DNA from: Variovorax sp. Root411
GTDB taxonomy: Bacteria > Pseudomonadota > Gammaproteobacteria > Burkholderiales > Burkholderiaceae_C
DNA: 64,000 nucleotides
Reading direction: 5' to 3'
NCBI RefSeq assembly: GCF_001425205.1
Contig: NZ_LMDW01000001.1
Span: 683,928 to 747,927, forward strand
A program made the position numbers and the translations under genes. How positions within the stretch are numbered: position 1 is the first letter of the stretch; each line of letters begins with the position of its first letter. This document shows positions 35,881-44,983 of this stretch, in pieces. Below the pieces are notes generated by a model. It worked only from the letters and a program-made list of their open reading frames with translations. It searched no databases and was not told the DNA's origin.

Positions 35881-35955
35881 GGTGCGCGTAGCTCAATGGC
35901 AGAGCCGCGGGTTGTGGTCCCGCTGACGACGGTTCGATCCCGTTCGTGCACCCCA
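35881..35955 (+). tRNA. tRNA-His (anticodon GTG), divergent
   Basis: A cloverleaf with acceptor GTGCGCG/CGTGCAC, D arm GCTC/GAGC with loop AATGGCA, anticodon arm GCGGG/CCCGC with loop TTGTGGT (GTG at 35914-35916), and T arm GACGG/CCGTT. The discriminator is C with encoded CCA, and a G precedes position 1 (G-1), both hallmarks of tRNA-His. The body differs from the usual Comamonadaceae tRNA-His, so this is probably an additional gene. Confidence 0.82.
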
Positions 35956-36006
35956 CTTCGTTTCATTCGACCTCATCACAACCATTGCCGCAAAAGGAGG
36001 CGAGAC

Positions 36007-36334
36007 ATGCATCCTCACCTCCTGCAACTCGATATTCAGGGCACGCCGCAAGCCTGGATTTCGCTGGAGCAGGCGGTGTTGCACTACGCGACCGGCTCGG
36101 TCGCATGGAGACGGCGGCCTGCCGCTCGCCACGCTGCGCGGTGGCTTCAACGTGGCGCCGATCGTTGCGCTGCGCGGGGCGTCGAAGATCAACCTCTTCG
36201 ACATGATTCCGAGCGTCACCAAGAGCAAACTGCTGCGCCGCGACCGCCACTTCCTGCTCGAAGGCCGCAACATCCGTGCGGACGTGCACGAATGGCTGGC
36301 GAAGCGGCTGCCCAAGGGCTCGCGGCTTCAGTGA
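36007..36334 (+). pseudogene. frameshifted, truncated relative of HNH-nuclease N-terminal region
   Basis: A strong ribosome site (AAAGGAGG) precedes ATG 36007. Codons 1-34 (MHPHLLQLDI... ending GSVAW) are in frame one. A plus-one shift at 36109 gives DGGLPLATLRGGFN, VALRGASKINLFDMIPSVTK and KLLRRDRHF, ending at 36334. The SKINLFDMIPS and LLRRDR blocks resemble the region before the Cys-x-x-Cys/HNH centre in phage-like HNH endonucleases. Here that centre is absent and a Leu/Lys-rich tail ends the protein. It is either a decayed gene or a short protein made by frameshifting. Confidence 0.5.
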
Positions 36335-36419
36335 AGGCTGGGCCGTGATCCTCGCCTGTGCCCATGAAAAAAGCCCGCCGCCTTCCGGACAGCGTGCCTT
36401 CGTTCGTGGGGGGCGGTGG

Positions 36420-36596
36420 TCAGCGCCCCATGCCGAAGAGGCGATAGGCGACAAGGACCGCGGCTGCCAGTCCACCCACGACGGCGAGGATCACCCTGGC
36501 GGCACGGCCCGAGCCGCGTTTTGAGCGGGGCCAGTGGTCCGGCCCGATCAGGTCGATGGGGACGGTGGGTTTGCCTATGTCGGACGCCTTTTCCAT
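36420..36596 (-). CDS. small single-span membrane protein
   Basis: A 58-residue protein. Residues 1-30 are polar (MEKASDIGKPTVPIDLIGPD, then a basic stretch RSKRGSGRAAR). Residues 34-53 form one membrane helix (VILAVVGGLAAAVLVAYRLF). Positive residues before the helix suggest an N-inside topology. ATG at the complement of 36594-36596 has TATATT about ten bases upstream but no clear ribosome site. Its function is unknown. Confidence 0.55.
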   Translation of the reverse strand: MEKASDIGKPTVPIDLIGPDHWPRSKRGSGRAARVILAVVGGLAAAVLVAYRLFGMGR

Positions 36597-36690
36597 GGGG
36601 GAAATATAGCTTACGCGCGAAAGCGGAGTCCCGGCCAGTTCGCATTCTGTGGCCTGTGGACATCGCAGCTGGCGTCGGATGGGGTTGGGC

Positions 36691-36714
36691 AAAAAAATAC
36701 CCGCCTGAGCGGGT
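36691..36714 (-). terminator. intrinsic terminator on the minus strand with no assigned gene
   Basis: A 6-bp stem (ACCCGC/GCGGGT) with loop TCAG, followed on the minus strand by A and seven T. No convincing minus-strand gene ends here. A short RNA from the region 36715-36850 is possible. Confidence 0.7.
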
Positions 36715-36855
36715 CGAACGAGCTTTATGGCTTCGAAGTTTGAGATCCCTGCGTCTTTGTTGTTGTGATGCGTGACAGCAGGTACAAGATGCCATGCCGG
36801 ACGGCGGCCTTTGGCAGGTTGGGGCCAGCACGGGTTGTATATGGAAGGAGAAATC

Positions 36856-37323
36856 GTGAAATATTCCCGTATGAGCAAAGAAATCATTCTCGAAGGTTTG
36901 ACGCGTGCACTTGAGAGCTGGGCTCGCAATGCTTCTGCAACGCAGCTCTGGTCCGTGCATCAGTCGGGCGGCCTCGGCGCTCTGATCGAGGCGGACGAGG
37001 AGGTGGTGCAGGTGCGCATCGTCCTCGGCGGCGCGCGCGACGTGTTGTCGGATCTCGGCAGGACTGACGGGCGACTGCCCGTCACCGAGGCTTTTCTCGG
37101 AGCCGGGGCCTGGGGTGCGCCGCCGGCGCAGGGGGGCCTTGCGCGCGAGCAGTGGTTCCTGTCGAGCGAACTGGCACAGGTGCACGCGCGCCAGTATCTG
37201 GTCGCCGAAGTTGGCGAGCGGCGCGATCTGCTTGAACGCTGCGTCGACGCCTGGATCGCGCGGCAGGAAACTGCTTCTTGGAGCCGGCGAGCCAAAGAAA
37301 AAGCCCCCTCGCGTGGACCGTGA
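36856..37323 (+). CDS. hypothetical protein
   Basis: A 155-residue soluble protein from GTG 36856. The start is chosen because AAGGAG lies six bases before it. It begins MKYSRMSKEIILEGLTRALESW and is mixed alpha/beta by eye. It has no signal peptide and no known motif. A strong bidirectional terminator follows the stop. Nothing in the context points to a role. Confidence 0.6.
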   Translation: MKYSRMSKEIILEGLTRALESWARNASATQLWSVHQSGGLGALIEADEEVVQVRIVLGGARDVLSDLGRTDGRLPVTEAFLGAGAWGAPPAQGGLAREQWFLSSELAQVHARQYLVAEVGERRDLLERCVDAWIARQETASWSRRAKEKAPSRGP

Positions 37324-37337
37324 GGAGGCCTTGACAA

Positions 37338-37366
37338 AAAAATAGCGCGAAGAACGCGCTATTTTT
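37338..37366. terminator. bidirectional intrinsic terminator
   Basis: A perfect 12-bp stem (AAAAATAGCGCG with CGCGCTATTTTT) and five-base loop, with T runs in both directions. It serves the hypothetical gene on the plus strand and tRNA-Lys on the minus strand. Confidence 0.92.
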
Positions 37367-37374
37367 GGTGTTGG

Positions 37375-37450
37375 TGGTGGGCCCTGAGTGACTCGAACAC
37401 TCGACCTACGGATTAAGAGTCCGCTGCTCTACCAACTGAGCTAAGAGCCC
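37375..37450 (-). tRNA. tRNA-Lys (anticodon CTT)
   Basis: A 76-base cloverleaf read on the minus strand: acceptor GGGCTCT/AGGGCCC, D arm with AGTTGGTA loop, anticodon loop CTCTTAA, T loop TTCGAGT and encoded ACCA. Typical sequence for this group. Confidence 0.95.
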
Positions 37451-37589
37451 TTGCTTTGAAAACGTTTGGTGTTTTCTGGCAAGACCACGAGTATATCCCA
37501 GAATTTCTGCATGGCCACAATTTTTGTAGGCCGCAGCGTTAGGATTCGCCACGCCCGAGGGGCGCGGCCCTTCAACCAGGAGAACTTCG

Positions 37590-38297
37590 ATGAGCGATGC
37601 GAACACCACGCCCAATGTCTTGATCACCGGCGCCGCAGGCGCACTGGGCCGCGCCGTGGCTCAGCATTTCATCGGCCAGGGCGCGCGCCTGGCGCTGGTC
37701 GACCACCATGCGGGCCGTCTTGCGGAAGTCTTTCCGGGCCTGGACAACTCGCAGCATCTCTTGCTGGCGGGCGACGTGACTTCCACCTCCGAGATGGCTG
37801 CCCTTGCGGAGCAGGCGCTCAAGTCCTTCGGCCGCCTCGACACGCTGGTCCACATCGCAGGCGGATTCGAAATGGGCGAGGCGACGCACGCGCTCACGCG
37901 CGCAAGCTGGGACCGGATGATGAATCTCAACGCATGGTCGTTCGTTGCCGTGACGCAGGCGGTGCTGCCCTCGATGATCGCGCGCCGCGCCGGCAGCGTC
38001 ATCGCCGTGACGGCGAAGGTAGCGGCACGCGGCATACCGGCCATGGCCGCTTACATCGCTTCGAAGAGTGCGCTGCAGCGCCTGGTGGAAGCCATGGCAG
38101 CCGAGGCGTCACCGCACGGCGTCAACATCAACAGCGTGGCTCCGAGCGTGCTCGACACGCCAGCCAACCGGCAGGCGATGCCCGATGCGAATCCGGCCGA
38201 CTGGGTGTCTACCTCGGTCGCGGCGCAAACCATTGGCTTCCTCGCGTCGCCCGCGGCCGTGGCGCTGCATGGACAGCATCTGACGCTGGATGCCTGA
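37590..38297 (+). CDS. short-chain dehydrogenase/reductase
   Basis: A 235-residue SDR with cofactor loop TGAAGALGRAVA, IAGG in place of NAG, a catalytic loop VTAKVAARG in which serine is replaced by alanine or threonine, and an intact Y-I-A-S-K. VDHH after the second strand suggests NAD. The replaced serine makes normal dehydrogenase activity less certain. The gene sits alone between tRNA-Lys and tRNA-Ala and ends at a terminator. Its function is unknown. Confidence 0.85.
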   Translation: MSDANTTPNVLITGAAGALGRAVAQHFIGQGARLALVDHHAGRLAEVFPGLDNSQHLLLAGDVTSTSEMAALAEQALKSFGRLDTLVHIAGGFEMGEATHALTRASWDRMMNLNAWSFVAVTQAVLPSMIARRAGSVIAVTAKVAARGIPAMAAYIASKSALQRLVEAMAAEASPHGVNINSVAPSVLDTPANRQAMPDANPADWVSTSVAAQTIGFLASPAAVALHGQHLTLDA

Positions 38298-38306
38298 GCT
38301 TGAAAG

Positions 38307-38340
38307 AGAAAAGGCCCTGGCAGATGCCAAGGCCTTTTCT
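38307..38340. terminator. bidirectional intrinsic terminator
   Basis: A 10-bp stem (AGAAAAGGCC/GGCCTTTTCT) with a 14-base loop and A/T-rich ends on both sides. It separates the SDR gene from the convergent tRNA-Ala. Confidence 0.85.
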
Positions 38341-38348
38341 GTGTCGGT

Positions 38349-38424
<76 letters not shown>

Positions 38425-38511
38425 AACACAGGTCAATTTTAACCAAAACTCCGTCTCGGCGCACGCTGGCGTGCCAAGATGCGCGCCTCGCAAAACACGG
38501 AGAAAAAGCGC

Positions 38512-39378
38512 ATGGCCCCGTTCGATCCCGCCTTGCTGGAGGGCATGTACAACAACCTCGCACGGGTCAAGGACCACCCCGCCTACTTCGAGCGCTGGGC
38601 ACGCGAATCCGCCGCGGTGCGCGAGGCCTTGCCCGCGCGGATCGACGTGCCATATGGCCAGGGCGTGAACGAAACGCTCGACATCTTTCCGGCGCCCGTG
38701 CCCGACGCCCCTGTGCTGGTCTTCATCCACGGCGGCTACTGGCGCGCCATGGACAAGAAAGACCATTCCTTCATAGCGCCCGCGTTCAATGACCGCGGCA
38801 TCTGCGTGGTCCAGCCGAACTACGCGCTGTGTCCCGGCACGCCGCGGCGGCCCGTCACGGTGCCAGGCATCCTGCTGCAGATGGTGCGTGCGCTCGAGTG
38901 GACATGGCGCCACGTCGCGGCCCATGGCGGCAATCCCTCGCGGATCACCGTCGCTGGCCATTCGGCGGGTGGGCACATGGCGGCGGCGCTGCTGGCCTGC
39001 GACTGGAAAGCGGTCGCCTCCGACCTGCCTGCGCAGCTCGTGCGCAATGCGCTGTCGATCTCGGGCCTCTATGACCTTCGCCCGCTGCAGCGCACGCCGT
39101 TCCTTGAAAACACACTGAAGCTGACCGACGCGGACGCCCTGCGCGCCAGCCCCGCCCTGTGGCCCGCACCGAAACGCGGGCAGCTCTACGCAGTTGCAGG
39201 CGGCGAGGAGAGCGAGGAGTTCATCCGCCACAACGCGATGATCCGCGAGGCGTGGGGGCGCAACACCGTGCCGGTGTGCGAGGTGCTTCCAGGGCTCGAC
39301 CACTTCGGCGTGGTGGATGCGCTCGCCGATCCGGCTCACGCGCTGCACCGGCACGCGGTACAGCTGCTCGAGGCCTGA
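38512..39378 (+). CDS. alpha/beta hydrolase, arylformamidase/esterase-like
   Basis: A 288-residue hydrolase of the HSL/KFase-like group. The oxyanion motif HGGYW is at residues 73-77, the nucleophile elbow is G-H-S151-A-G-G, and the late histidine is in LPGLDHFGVVD. This HGGYW pattern is shared by kynurenine formamidases of the esterase type and related carboxylesterases, so an N-formyl arylamine substrate is possible. GGAG lies ahead of ATG 38512. It is a single gene downstream of tRNA-Ala on the opposite strand. Confidence 0.85.
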   Translation: MAPFDPALLEGMYNNLARVKDHPAYFERWARESAAVREALPARIDVPYGQGVNETLDIFPAPVPDAPVLVFIHGGYWRAMDKKDHSFIAPAFNDRGICVVQPNYALCPGTPRRPVTVPGILLQMVRALEWTWRHVAAHGGNPSRITVAGHSAGGHMAAALLACDWKAVASDLPAQLVRNALSISGLYDLRPLQRTPFLENTLKLTDADALRASPALWPAPKRGQLYAVAGGEESEEFIRHNAMIREAWGRNTVPVCEVLPGLDHFGVVDALADPAHALHRHAVQLLEA

Positions 39379-39394
39379 CCGGCAGAGCCCGGGC

Positions 39395-40372
39395 TTACAT
39401 CAACAGATGTTCGCCCGCGTTGTCTCCACCCAGGGTGACGTAGTTGACCTTGCGGATGTCCATCAGCGTGCGCCCGCCCGCGTAGCTGATCGAGCTCTGC
39501 ACGTCCTGCTCCATCTCGACCAGCGTGTCGGCCAGCTTGCCCTTGATGGGTTCGAGGATGCGCTTGCCCTCGACGTGCTTGTACTCGCCCTTGTTGAAGT
39601 CGCTGGCGGAGCCGTAGTACTCCTTGAACAGCGCGCCATCGACCTCGACTGTCTTGCCGGGCGACTCCTCGTGCCCCGCGAACAGCGAGCCGATCATCAC
39701 CATCGACGCGCCGAAGCGCACGCTCTTGGCGATGTCGCCGTGGTCGCGGATGCCGCCGTCCGCAATGATCGGCTTGGTCGCCACGCGCGCGCACCACTTG
39801 AGCGCCGACAGCTGCCAGCCGCCCGTGCCGAAGCCGGTCTTGAGCTTGGTGATGCAGACCTTGCCCGGGCCGATGCCGACCTTGGTCGCGTCGGCGCCCC
39901 AGTTCTCCAGGTCGATCACCGCTTCGGGCGTGCCGACGTTGCCGGCAATCACGAAGGTCTTCGGCAGCTTTTGCTTGAGGTAGCCGATCATGTTCTTCAC
40001 GCTGTCGGCGTGGCCGTGCGCGATGTCGATCGTGACGTACTCGGGCACCAGGCCCTGCGCCACCATCTGGTCGACGGTGTCGTAGTCGGGCTTCTTCACG
40101 CCGAGCGAGATGGAGGCGAACACGCCCTTGCCCTGCATCTCCTTGACGAACTTCACGTTGTCGAGGTCGAAGCGGTGCATCACGTAGAAGTAGCCGTTCT
40201 GCGCCAGCCACAGGCAGATCGATTCGTCGACCACCGTCTTCATGTTGGCGGGCACCACCGGCAGGCGGAAGCTGCGCTCGCCCAGCGTCACGCTGGTGTC
40301 GCACTCGGAGCGGCTCTCCACGCGGCACTTGCGCGGGAGCAGAAGAATGTTGTCGTAGTCGAAGATTTGCAT
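39395..40372 (-). CDS. guaC: GMP reductase
   Basis: A 325-residue (beta/alpha)8-barrel enzyme that reduces GMP to IMP with NADPH in purine salvage. The catalytic Cys173 is in [17 protein letters not shown]. The phosphate loop is [14 protein letters not shown], and [14 protein letters not shown] is the second conserved loop. It lacks the CBS domains of IMP dehydrogenase, and its length fits GuaC. ATG at the complement of 40370-40372 (MQIFDYDN) is the family start. A terminator-like hairpin lies about 90 bases upstream in its leader. Confidence 0.95.
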   Translation of the reverse strand: MQIFDYDNILLLPRKCRVESRSECDTSVTLGERSFRLPVVPANMKTVVDESICLWLAQNGYFYVMHRFDLDNVKFVKEMQGKGVFASISLGVKKPDYDTVDQMVAQGLVPEYVTIDIAHGHADSVKNMIGYLKQKLPKTFVIAGNVGTPEAVIDLENWGADATKVGIGPGKVCITKLKTGFGTGGWQLSALKWCARVATKPIIADGGIRDHGDIAKSVRFGASMVMIGSLFAGHEESPGKTVEVDGALFKEYYGSASDFNKGEYKHVEGKRILEPIKGKLADTLVEMEQDVQSSISYAGGRTLMDIRKVNYVTLGGDNAGEHLLM

Positions 40373-40462
40373 GACCAGGCTCCTGAAAGGAATCGTTGAG
40401 AAGAACGAAAGAGCGCTTGGTCCGGCCGGCTTTTGCGGCGTCTTTTGAAGAAAAGCCGGGCA

Positions 40463-40495
40463 CAAAAAACCGGGCGCAAGAATCTTGGGCCCGGT
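40463..40495 (-). terminator. terminator-like hairpin in the guaC leader
   Basis: On the minus strand a 7-bp stem (ACCGGGC/GCCCGGT), extended by four more pairs after one mismatch, is followed by TTTTTT. It lies between guaC and the divergent helicase gene, so there is no upstream minus-strand gene for it to end. It may act as an attenuator for guaC or block antisense transcription. Confidence 0.7.
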
Positions 40496-40578
40496 GATTG
40501 ATTTTACGCGGCCTCGCAAAGGCAGGTCTTCCGATTCTTCATATAACCCGCATACGCAGTGGTTTCTACAATCGCAGG

Positions 40579-42993
40579 ATGTTGTTTCACGATCCTGCGG
40601 CTGACGCCCACCCTCCAGCGCTGCCGCTGCTCCAGAACCTGAACGCGGAGCAACTCGCCGCGGTCACGCTGCCCGAGGGCAACGCGCTGATCCTGGCCGG
40701 CGCCGGCTCCGGCAAGACGCGCGTGCTCACCACCCGCATCGCCTGGCTGCTGCAGACGGGGCAGGTCTCCGCCGGCGGCATCCTCGCCGTGACCTTCACC
40801 AACAAGGCCGCCAAGGAAATGATGACGCGCCTGACGGCGATGCTGCCCGTCAATGTGCGCGGCATGTGGATAGGCACTTTCCACGGCCTGTGCAACCGCC
40901 TGCTGCGCGCGCACTGGAAGCTGGCCAACCTGCCGTCGACTTTCCAGATCCTCGACACGCAGGACCAACTCTCGGCCATCAAGCGCCTGATGAAACAGTT
41001 CAATGTCGACGACGAGCGCTTCCCGGCCAAGCAGACGCAATGGTTCATCGCCGGCGCCAAGGAAGACGGCCTGCGCCCCGACGCCGTCGAAGTCCGCAGC
41101 GACGACGACCGCAAGAAGGTCGAGCTCTATCGCCTCTATGAAGAGCAATGCCAGCGCGAAGGCGTGGTCGACTTCGGCGAGCTCATGCTGCGCAGCTACG
41201 AGCTGCTGCGCGACAACGACCCGGTGCGCGAGCACTACCAGCGGCGCTTCCGCCACATCCTGATCGACGAGTTCCAGGACACCAACCGCCTGCAGTACGC
41301 GTGGATCAAGATGCTCGCGGGCAATACCGCCGCGGGCCAGTTCGAGCCGGGCCGCAACAGCGTGATCGCCGTGGGCGACGACGACCAGAGCATCTACGCC
41401 TTCCGCGGTGCGCGCGTGGGCAACATGACCGACTTCGTGCGCGAGTTCAACGTCACGCATCAGATCAAGCTGGAGCAGAACTACCGCAGCTACAGCAACA
41501 TCCTCGACTCGGCCAACGAACTCATCAGCCACAACAAGAAGCGCCTCGGCAAGAACCTGCGCACCGACCAAGGCCCCGGCGAGCCGGTGCGCGTGTACGA
41601 ATCGCCCACCGACCTCGCCGAGGCCCAGTGGATGGTCGAGGAAATGCGCCAGCTCGTGCGCGATGGCTTCGACCGGAAAGAGATGGCCGTGCTCTACCGC
41701 AGCAATGCGCAAAGCCGGGTGATCGAAACGGCGCTCTTCAATGCATCGGTGCCTTACCGCGTGTACGGCGGCCTGCGCTTCTTCGAGCGCGCCGAAATCA
41801 AGCATGCGCTGGCCTACCTGCGCCTGCTCGAGAACAAGGACGACGACACCAGCTTCCTGCGCGTCGTCAACTTTCCGCCGCGCGGCATCGGCGCGCGCAC
41901 GCTCGAAACGCTGCAGGACGCGGCGCGCGCGGCCGGCCGTTCGCTGCACGATGCCGTGAGCGTGGTCGGCGGCAAGGCCGGCGCGAACCTCACGGGCTTC
42001 GTCGCCAAGATCGACGTGCTGCGCGAGCAGACCCAGGGCGTGAGCCTGCGCGAGATCATCGAGCTGGTGCTCGACCACAGCGGCCTCGTCGAGCACTACA
42101 AGGCCGACCGCGAAGGCGCCGACCGCATCGAGAATCTGGAAGAACTCGTGAACGCGGCCGAGAGCTTCGTCACGCAGGAAGGCTTCGGCCGCGACGCCGT
42201 GGCGCTGCCGGTCGACGAGCTGCGCCAGTCGCCCGCGAGCCAGGGCATCGACCTGACCCGCCCGGTGATCGACGAGCCGCTCGCGCCCGACGCCGAAACC
42301 GGCGAAACCCTGAGCCCGCTGGCCGCCTTCCTTACGCACGCCGCGCTCGAATCGGGCGACAACCAGGCGCAGGCCGGGCAGGACGCGGTGCAACTGATGA
42401 CGGTGCATGCCGCCAAGGGCCTGGAGTTCGACTGCGTGTTCATCACCGGCATGGAAGAGGGCCTGTTCCCGCACGAGAACTCGATGAGCGACTTCGAGAG
42501 CCTCGAGGAAGAGCGCCGCCTGATGTACGTGGCGATCACGCGTGCCCGCAAGCGCCTGTACCTGAGCCATTCGCAGACGCGCATGCTGCATGGCCAGACC
42601 CGCTACAACGTCAAGAGCCGCTTCTTCGACGAGCTGCCCGAGGGTGCGCTCAAGTGGCTCACGCCCAAGAACCAAGGCTTCACGCCGTCGGCCTTCGGCT
42701 ATGGCGGCGGCTACGCGAGCACGCGCGGCGGTGGTGGCGGCTACGGCGGTGGTTATGGCGGCGGCGGCAACAGCCGCGACAAGGAAACTTTCGCCAGCCC
42801 ACCCGTGCCGCCGCAGAAGACCGCGCCGTCGCACGGCCTGCGTTCAGGCATGCAGGTGTTCCACAACAAGTTCGGCGAAGGCACGGTGACCGCGCTCGAA
42901 GGCACGGGTGACGATGCGCGTGCGCAGGTCAAGTTCGCGCGGCATGGCGTGAAGTGGCTGGCGCTGTCGGTGGCCAAGCTCACGCCGATCTGA
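40579..42993 (+). CDS. uvrD: UvrD/Rep-family 3'-5' DNA helicase
   Basis: An 804-residue superfamily 1A helicase for nucleotide excision and mismatch repair. Motifs: Q-motif LNAEQLAAV, Walker [28 protein letters not shown] (Walker B), [30 protein letters not shown] motif V and [12 protein letters not shown] Gly-rich linker (about residues 710-740) joins the core to a C-terminal Tudor-like domain ([15 protein letters not shown]...[17 protein letters not shown]) that in PcrA/UvrD contacts RNA polymerase. ATG 40579 is chosen by similarity of the start to the family. Confidence 0.93.
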   Translation: MLFHDPAADAHPPALPLLQNLNAEQLAAVTLPEGNALILAGAGSGKTRVLTTRIAWLLQTGQVSAGGILAVTFTNKAAKEMMTRLTAMLPVNVRGMWIGTFHGLCNRLLRAHWKLANLPSTFQILDTQDQLSAIKRLMKQFNVDDERFPAKQTQWFIAGAKEDGLRPDAVEVRSDDDRKKVELYRLYEEQCQREGVVDFGELMLRSYELLRDNDPVREHYQRRFRHILIDEFQDTNRLQYAWIKMLAGNTAAGQFEPGRNSVIAVGDDDQSIYAFRGARVGNMTDFVREFNVTHQIKLEQNYRSYSNILDSANELISHNKKRLGKNLRTDQGPGEPVRVYESPTDLAEAQWMVEEMRQLVRDGFDRKEMAVLYRSNAQSRVIETALFNASVPYRVYGGLRFFERAEIKHALAYLRLLENKDDDTSFLRVVNFPPRGIGARTLETLQDAARAAGRSLHDAVSVVGGKAGANLTGFVAKIDVLREQTQGVSLREIIELVLDHSGLVEHYKADREGADRIENLEELVNAAESFVTQEGFGRDAVALPVDELRQSPASQGIDLTRPVIDEPLAPDAETGETLSPLAAFLTHAALESGDNQAQAGQDAVQLMTVHAAKGLEFDCVFITGMEEGLFPHENSMSDFESLEEERRLMYVAITRARKRLYLSHSQTRMLHGQTRYNVKSRFFDELPEGALKWLTPKNQGFTPSAFGYGGGYASTRGGGGGYGGGYGGGGNSRDKETFASPPVPPQKTAPSHGLRSGMQVFHNKFGEGTVTALEGTGDDARAQVKFARHGVKWLALSVAKLTPI

Positions 42994-43029
42994 CCCGGCC
43001 GCCAAGGGTGCAGCGGCCGCTTGCGGCGC

Positions 43030-43857
43030 TCAGTCGGCCCTGAAGGTGTCGCGGAAGGTGAACCAGTTCGACGCCTGTGCCATGGCGGCGAGCGCCAGCA
43101 GCGTGCCGACCATCAACACGTTGCCGACGGCCATTGCGCCGGCATCCGAGCCCAGAGAGCCCACCCCGATCACGACGGTGGCGATCAGCGCCACGCAGGC
43201 AAGGCTGATCAGGACCACACCGCACCACACGAGCCAGAACAGCGCGTAGGCGCTGAAATTCCGGAACATCGCCACCAGGCTGAAGAAGATGCTCTTCACC
43301 GGCGCCACCTGGTGCCAGTGAACCAGCGCGGGGGCATGCCACATCGCCGCGACCAGCGGCAGCGTGAGGCACAGCTGAAGCATATTGGCCACCTGGAAGC
43401 GGCTGCTTTCCAGCACTTCCTTCGCAGGCGCTTCGCCGAGGAAGTAGCTGCGCAGGAACTGGCCGCCATCGACAACGGCCGTCGCGAGCACCGTCAGGAA
43501 GAAATACACCGCGGAAATCAGGCCGAGCACCACCAGCGAACGCCACTCAGCCCGCATGGCGCGCGCCACCGCCAGAAACATGAGCGCACCGGTCGGTTTT
43601 TTCACGTCGCCCGTGGCGTTGCCGTTGCCGGACGCGGAATCGGCCACCGACGCTGCGACCATGAAGGCGAGCGTTGAAAACGGCAGCAGCATGAGCGGAA
43701 GGAACCTGCCGACCAGCGGCAGCTGCGACACGCTGGAAATCACCGCCATGAACAGAAGAAACAGCGAGACGAAGGCCAGCGGCTGCCGCCAGAAATTCCG
43801 GAGCCCGAGGCGGACCCATTCGACGCCGGTTCGCGCCGGCACGAGGTTGAGTTTCAT
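43030..43857 (-). CDS. BPSS1780-family membrane protein
   Basis: A 275-residue multi-pass inner-membrane protein. It starts MKLNLVPARTGVEWVRLGLRNF with WRQPLAF before the first helix, typical of the BPSS1780 family found in Burkholderiales. About six hydrophobic segments are separated by short loops, one containing GNGNATGDVKKPTG. The function is unknown. It lies nine bases downstream of thrB on the minus strand and is probably co-transcribed with it. Confidence 0.88.
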   Translation of the reverse strand: MKLNLVPARTGVEWVRLGLRNFWRQPLAFVSLFLLFMAVISSVSQLPLVGRFLPLMLLPFSTLAFMVAASVADSASGNGNATGDVKKPTGALMFLAVARAMRAEWRSLVVLGLISAVYFFLTVLATAVVDGGQFLRSYFLGEAPAKEVLESSRFQVANMLQLCLTLPLVAAMWHAPALVHWHQVAPVKSIFFSLVAMFRNFSAYALFWLVWCGVVLISLACVALIATVVIGVGSLGSDAGAMAVGNVLMVGTLLALAAMAQASNWFTFRDTFRAD

Positions 43858-43866
43858 GTGTGTGGA

Positions 43867-44925
43867 TCAGGCAGCCAGCAGCGGCTCGAAGGCCTGTGCC
43901 ATGGCATGCGGATAGGTGGCGCGATCGCGCAGAACGCGTTCGAAGTGCGCGGGGTCATGGGGCTTGAGCATGCTCGCCTCGCGCGGCAGATGGAAGTCCC
44001 AGAGCCGGGAAATCCAGAAGCGCAGCGCCGCGGCGCGCAGCATTGCGGGCAGCAGGGCACGTTCGGCGGCGTTCAGCGTTCGCACGGTTTCATAGGCCGA
44101 GAGCAGCGCATCGGCGCGTTCGGCATCGTGGCGGCCAGTCGGCAGGTCGATGGCCCAGTCGTTCAGGCACACGGCCAGGTCGAACAGCCAGGTGTCGGTG
44201 CCGGCGAAGTAGAAGTCGAACACGCCGGTCAGGCGCGGCGCGGCACCAGCGTCGCCATCGGTCGCGAACATCACGTTGTCGCGGAACATGTCGGCATGCA
44301 CCGGGCCGCGCGGCAGGGCCGCATAGGCCGACGATTCGGCGATGTGGTTCTGGTACGCCAGTTCGGCGCGCAGCAGGGCAGCCTGCGGCTCTTCGATGTA
44401 CGGCAGCACCACCGGCACCGTTTCGTTCCACCAGGGCAGACCGCGCAGGTTCGGCTGGATACGGGGGTAGTCGCGCCCCGCGAGGTGCATGCGCGCCACC
44501 ATTGCACCCAGTTCGGCGCAATGCGCCGCGCCGGGGGCCAGTTCGCTGCGGCCCGAGAGCTTCTGCACCACCGCCGCAGGCTTGCCGGCCACGATGTGCA
44601 GCAGGTCGCATGAGGCTTCGGCGGGCACGGGAGGCTGGCTTTTCCTGGGCTTCTCGGCGGCGACTGGCTCTGCCGCCGCCACGGGCGCAGGCACCGGCAG
44701 GCCGGCGACGGCCAGGTGCTGCATCAGGCAAAGGTAGTAAGGGAGCTGCTCGGCGCTCAGGCGTTCGAACAGCGTCAGCACGAACTCGCCGGACTCGGTG
44801 GTCGCGAAGTAGTTGGTGTTCTCGATGCCGCCTTCGATGCCACGGAGTTCGCGCAGCCGGCCCAGGCCCAGGCGTTGGACGAGCGCGTCTGCCTCGCCGA
44901 AACCGACTTCGGTGAAAACTGCCAT
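43867..44925 (-). CDS. thrB: homoserine kinase, ThrB kinase-fold type
   Basis: A 352-residue enzyme of the aminoglycoside-phosphotransferase-like homoserine kinase family used in beta-proteobacteria, not the GHMP type. It starts MAVFTEV and shows GIENTNYF, the catalytic loop HADMFRDNV, and FDFYFAGTDTWLFDLAV for magnesium binding. It phosphorylates L-homoserine in threonine synthesis. An insertion of about 20 residues (APVAAAEPVAAEKPRKSQPP, near 81-100) lies in the N-lobe. The upstream DUF2782 gene is 58 bases away. Confidence 0.93.
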   Translation of the reverse strand: MAVFTEVGFGEADALVQRLGLGRLRELRGIEGGIENTNYFATTESGEFVLTLFERLSAEQLPYYLCLMQHLAVAGLPVPAPVAAAEPVAAEKPRKSQPPVPAEASCDLLHIVAGKPAAVVQKLSGRSELAPGAAHCAELGAMVARMHLAGRDYPRIQPNLRGLPWWNETVPVVLPYIEEPQAALLRAELAYQNHIAESSAYAALPRGPVHADMFRDNVMFATDGDAGAAPRLTGVFDFYFAGTDTWLFDLAVCLNDWAIDLPTGRHDAERADALLSAYETVRTLNAAERALLPAMLRAAALRFWISRLWDFHLPREASMLKPHDPAHFERVLRDRATYPHAMAQAFEPLLAA

Positions 44926-44983
44926 GACGGTACTCAGCGTCGGATTGCGGGTTCGAAAACGGAAAGGGAAGAGCGCAGCACGG

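Noticed and set aside
35531..35955. tRNA pair as an attachment site for an integrated element
   Set aside because: No integrase gene and no direct repeat of a tRNA 3' end was seen in the window.
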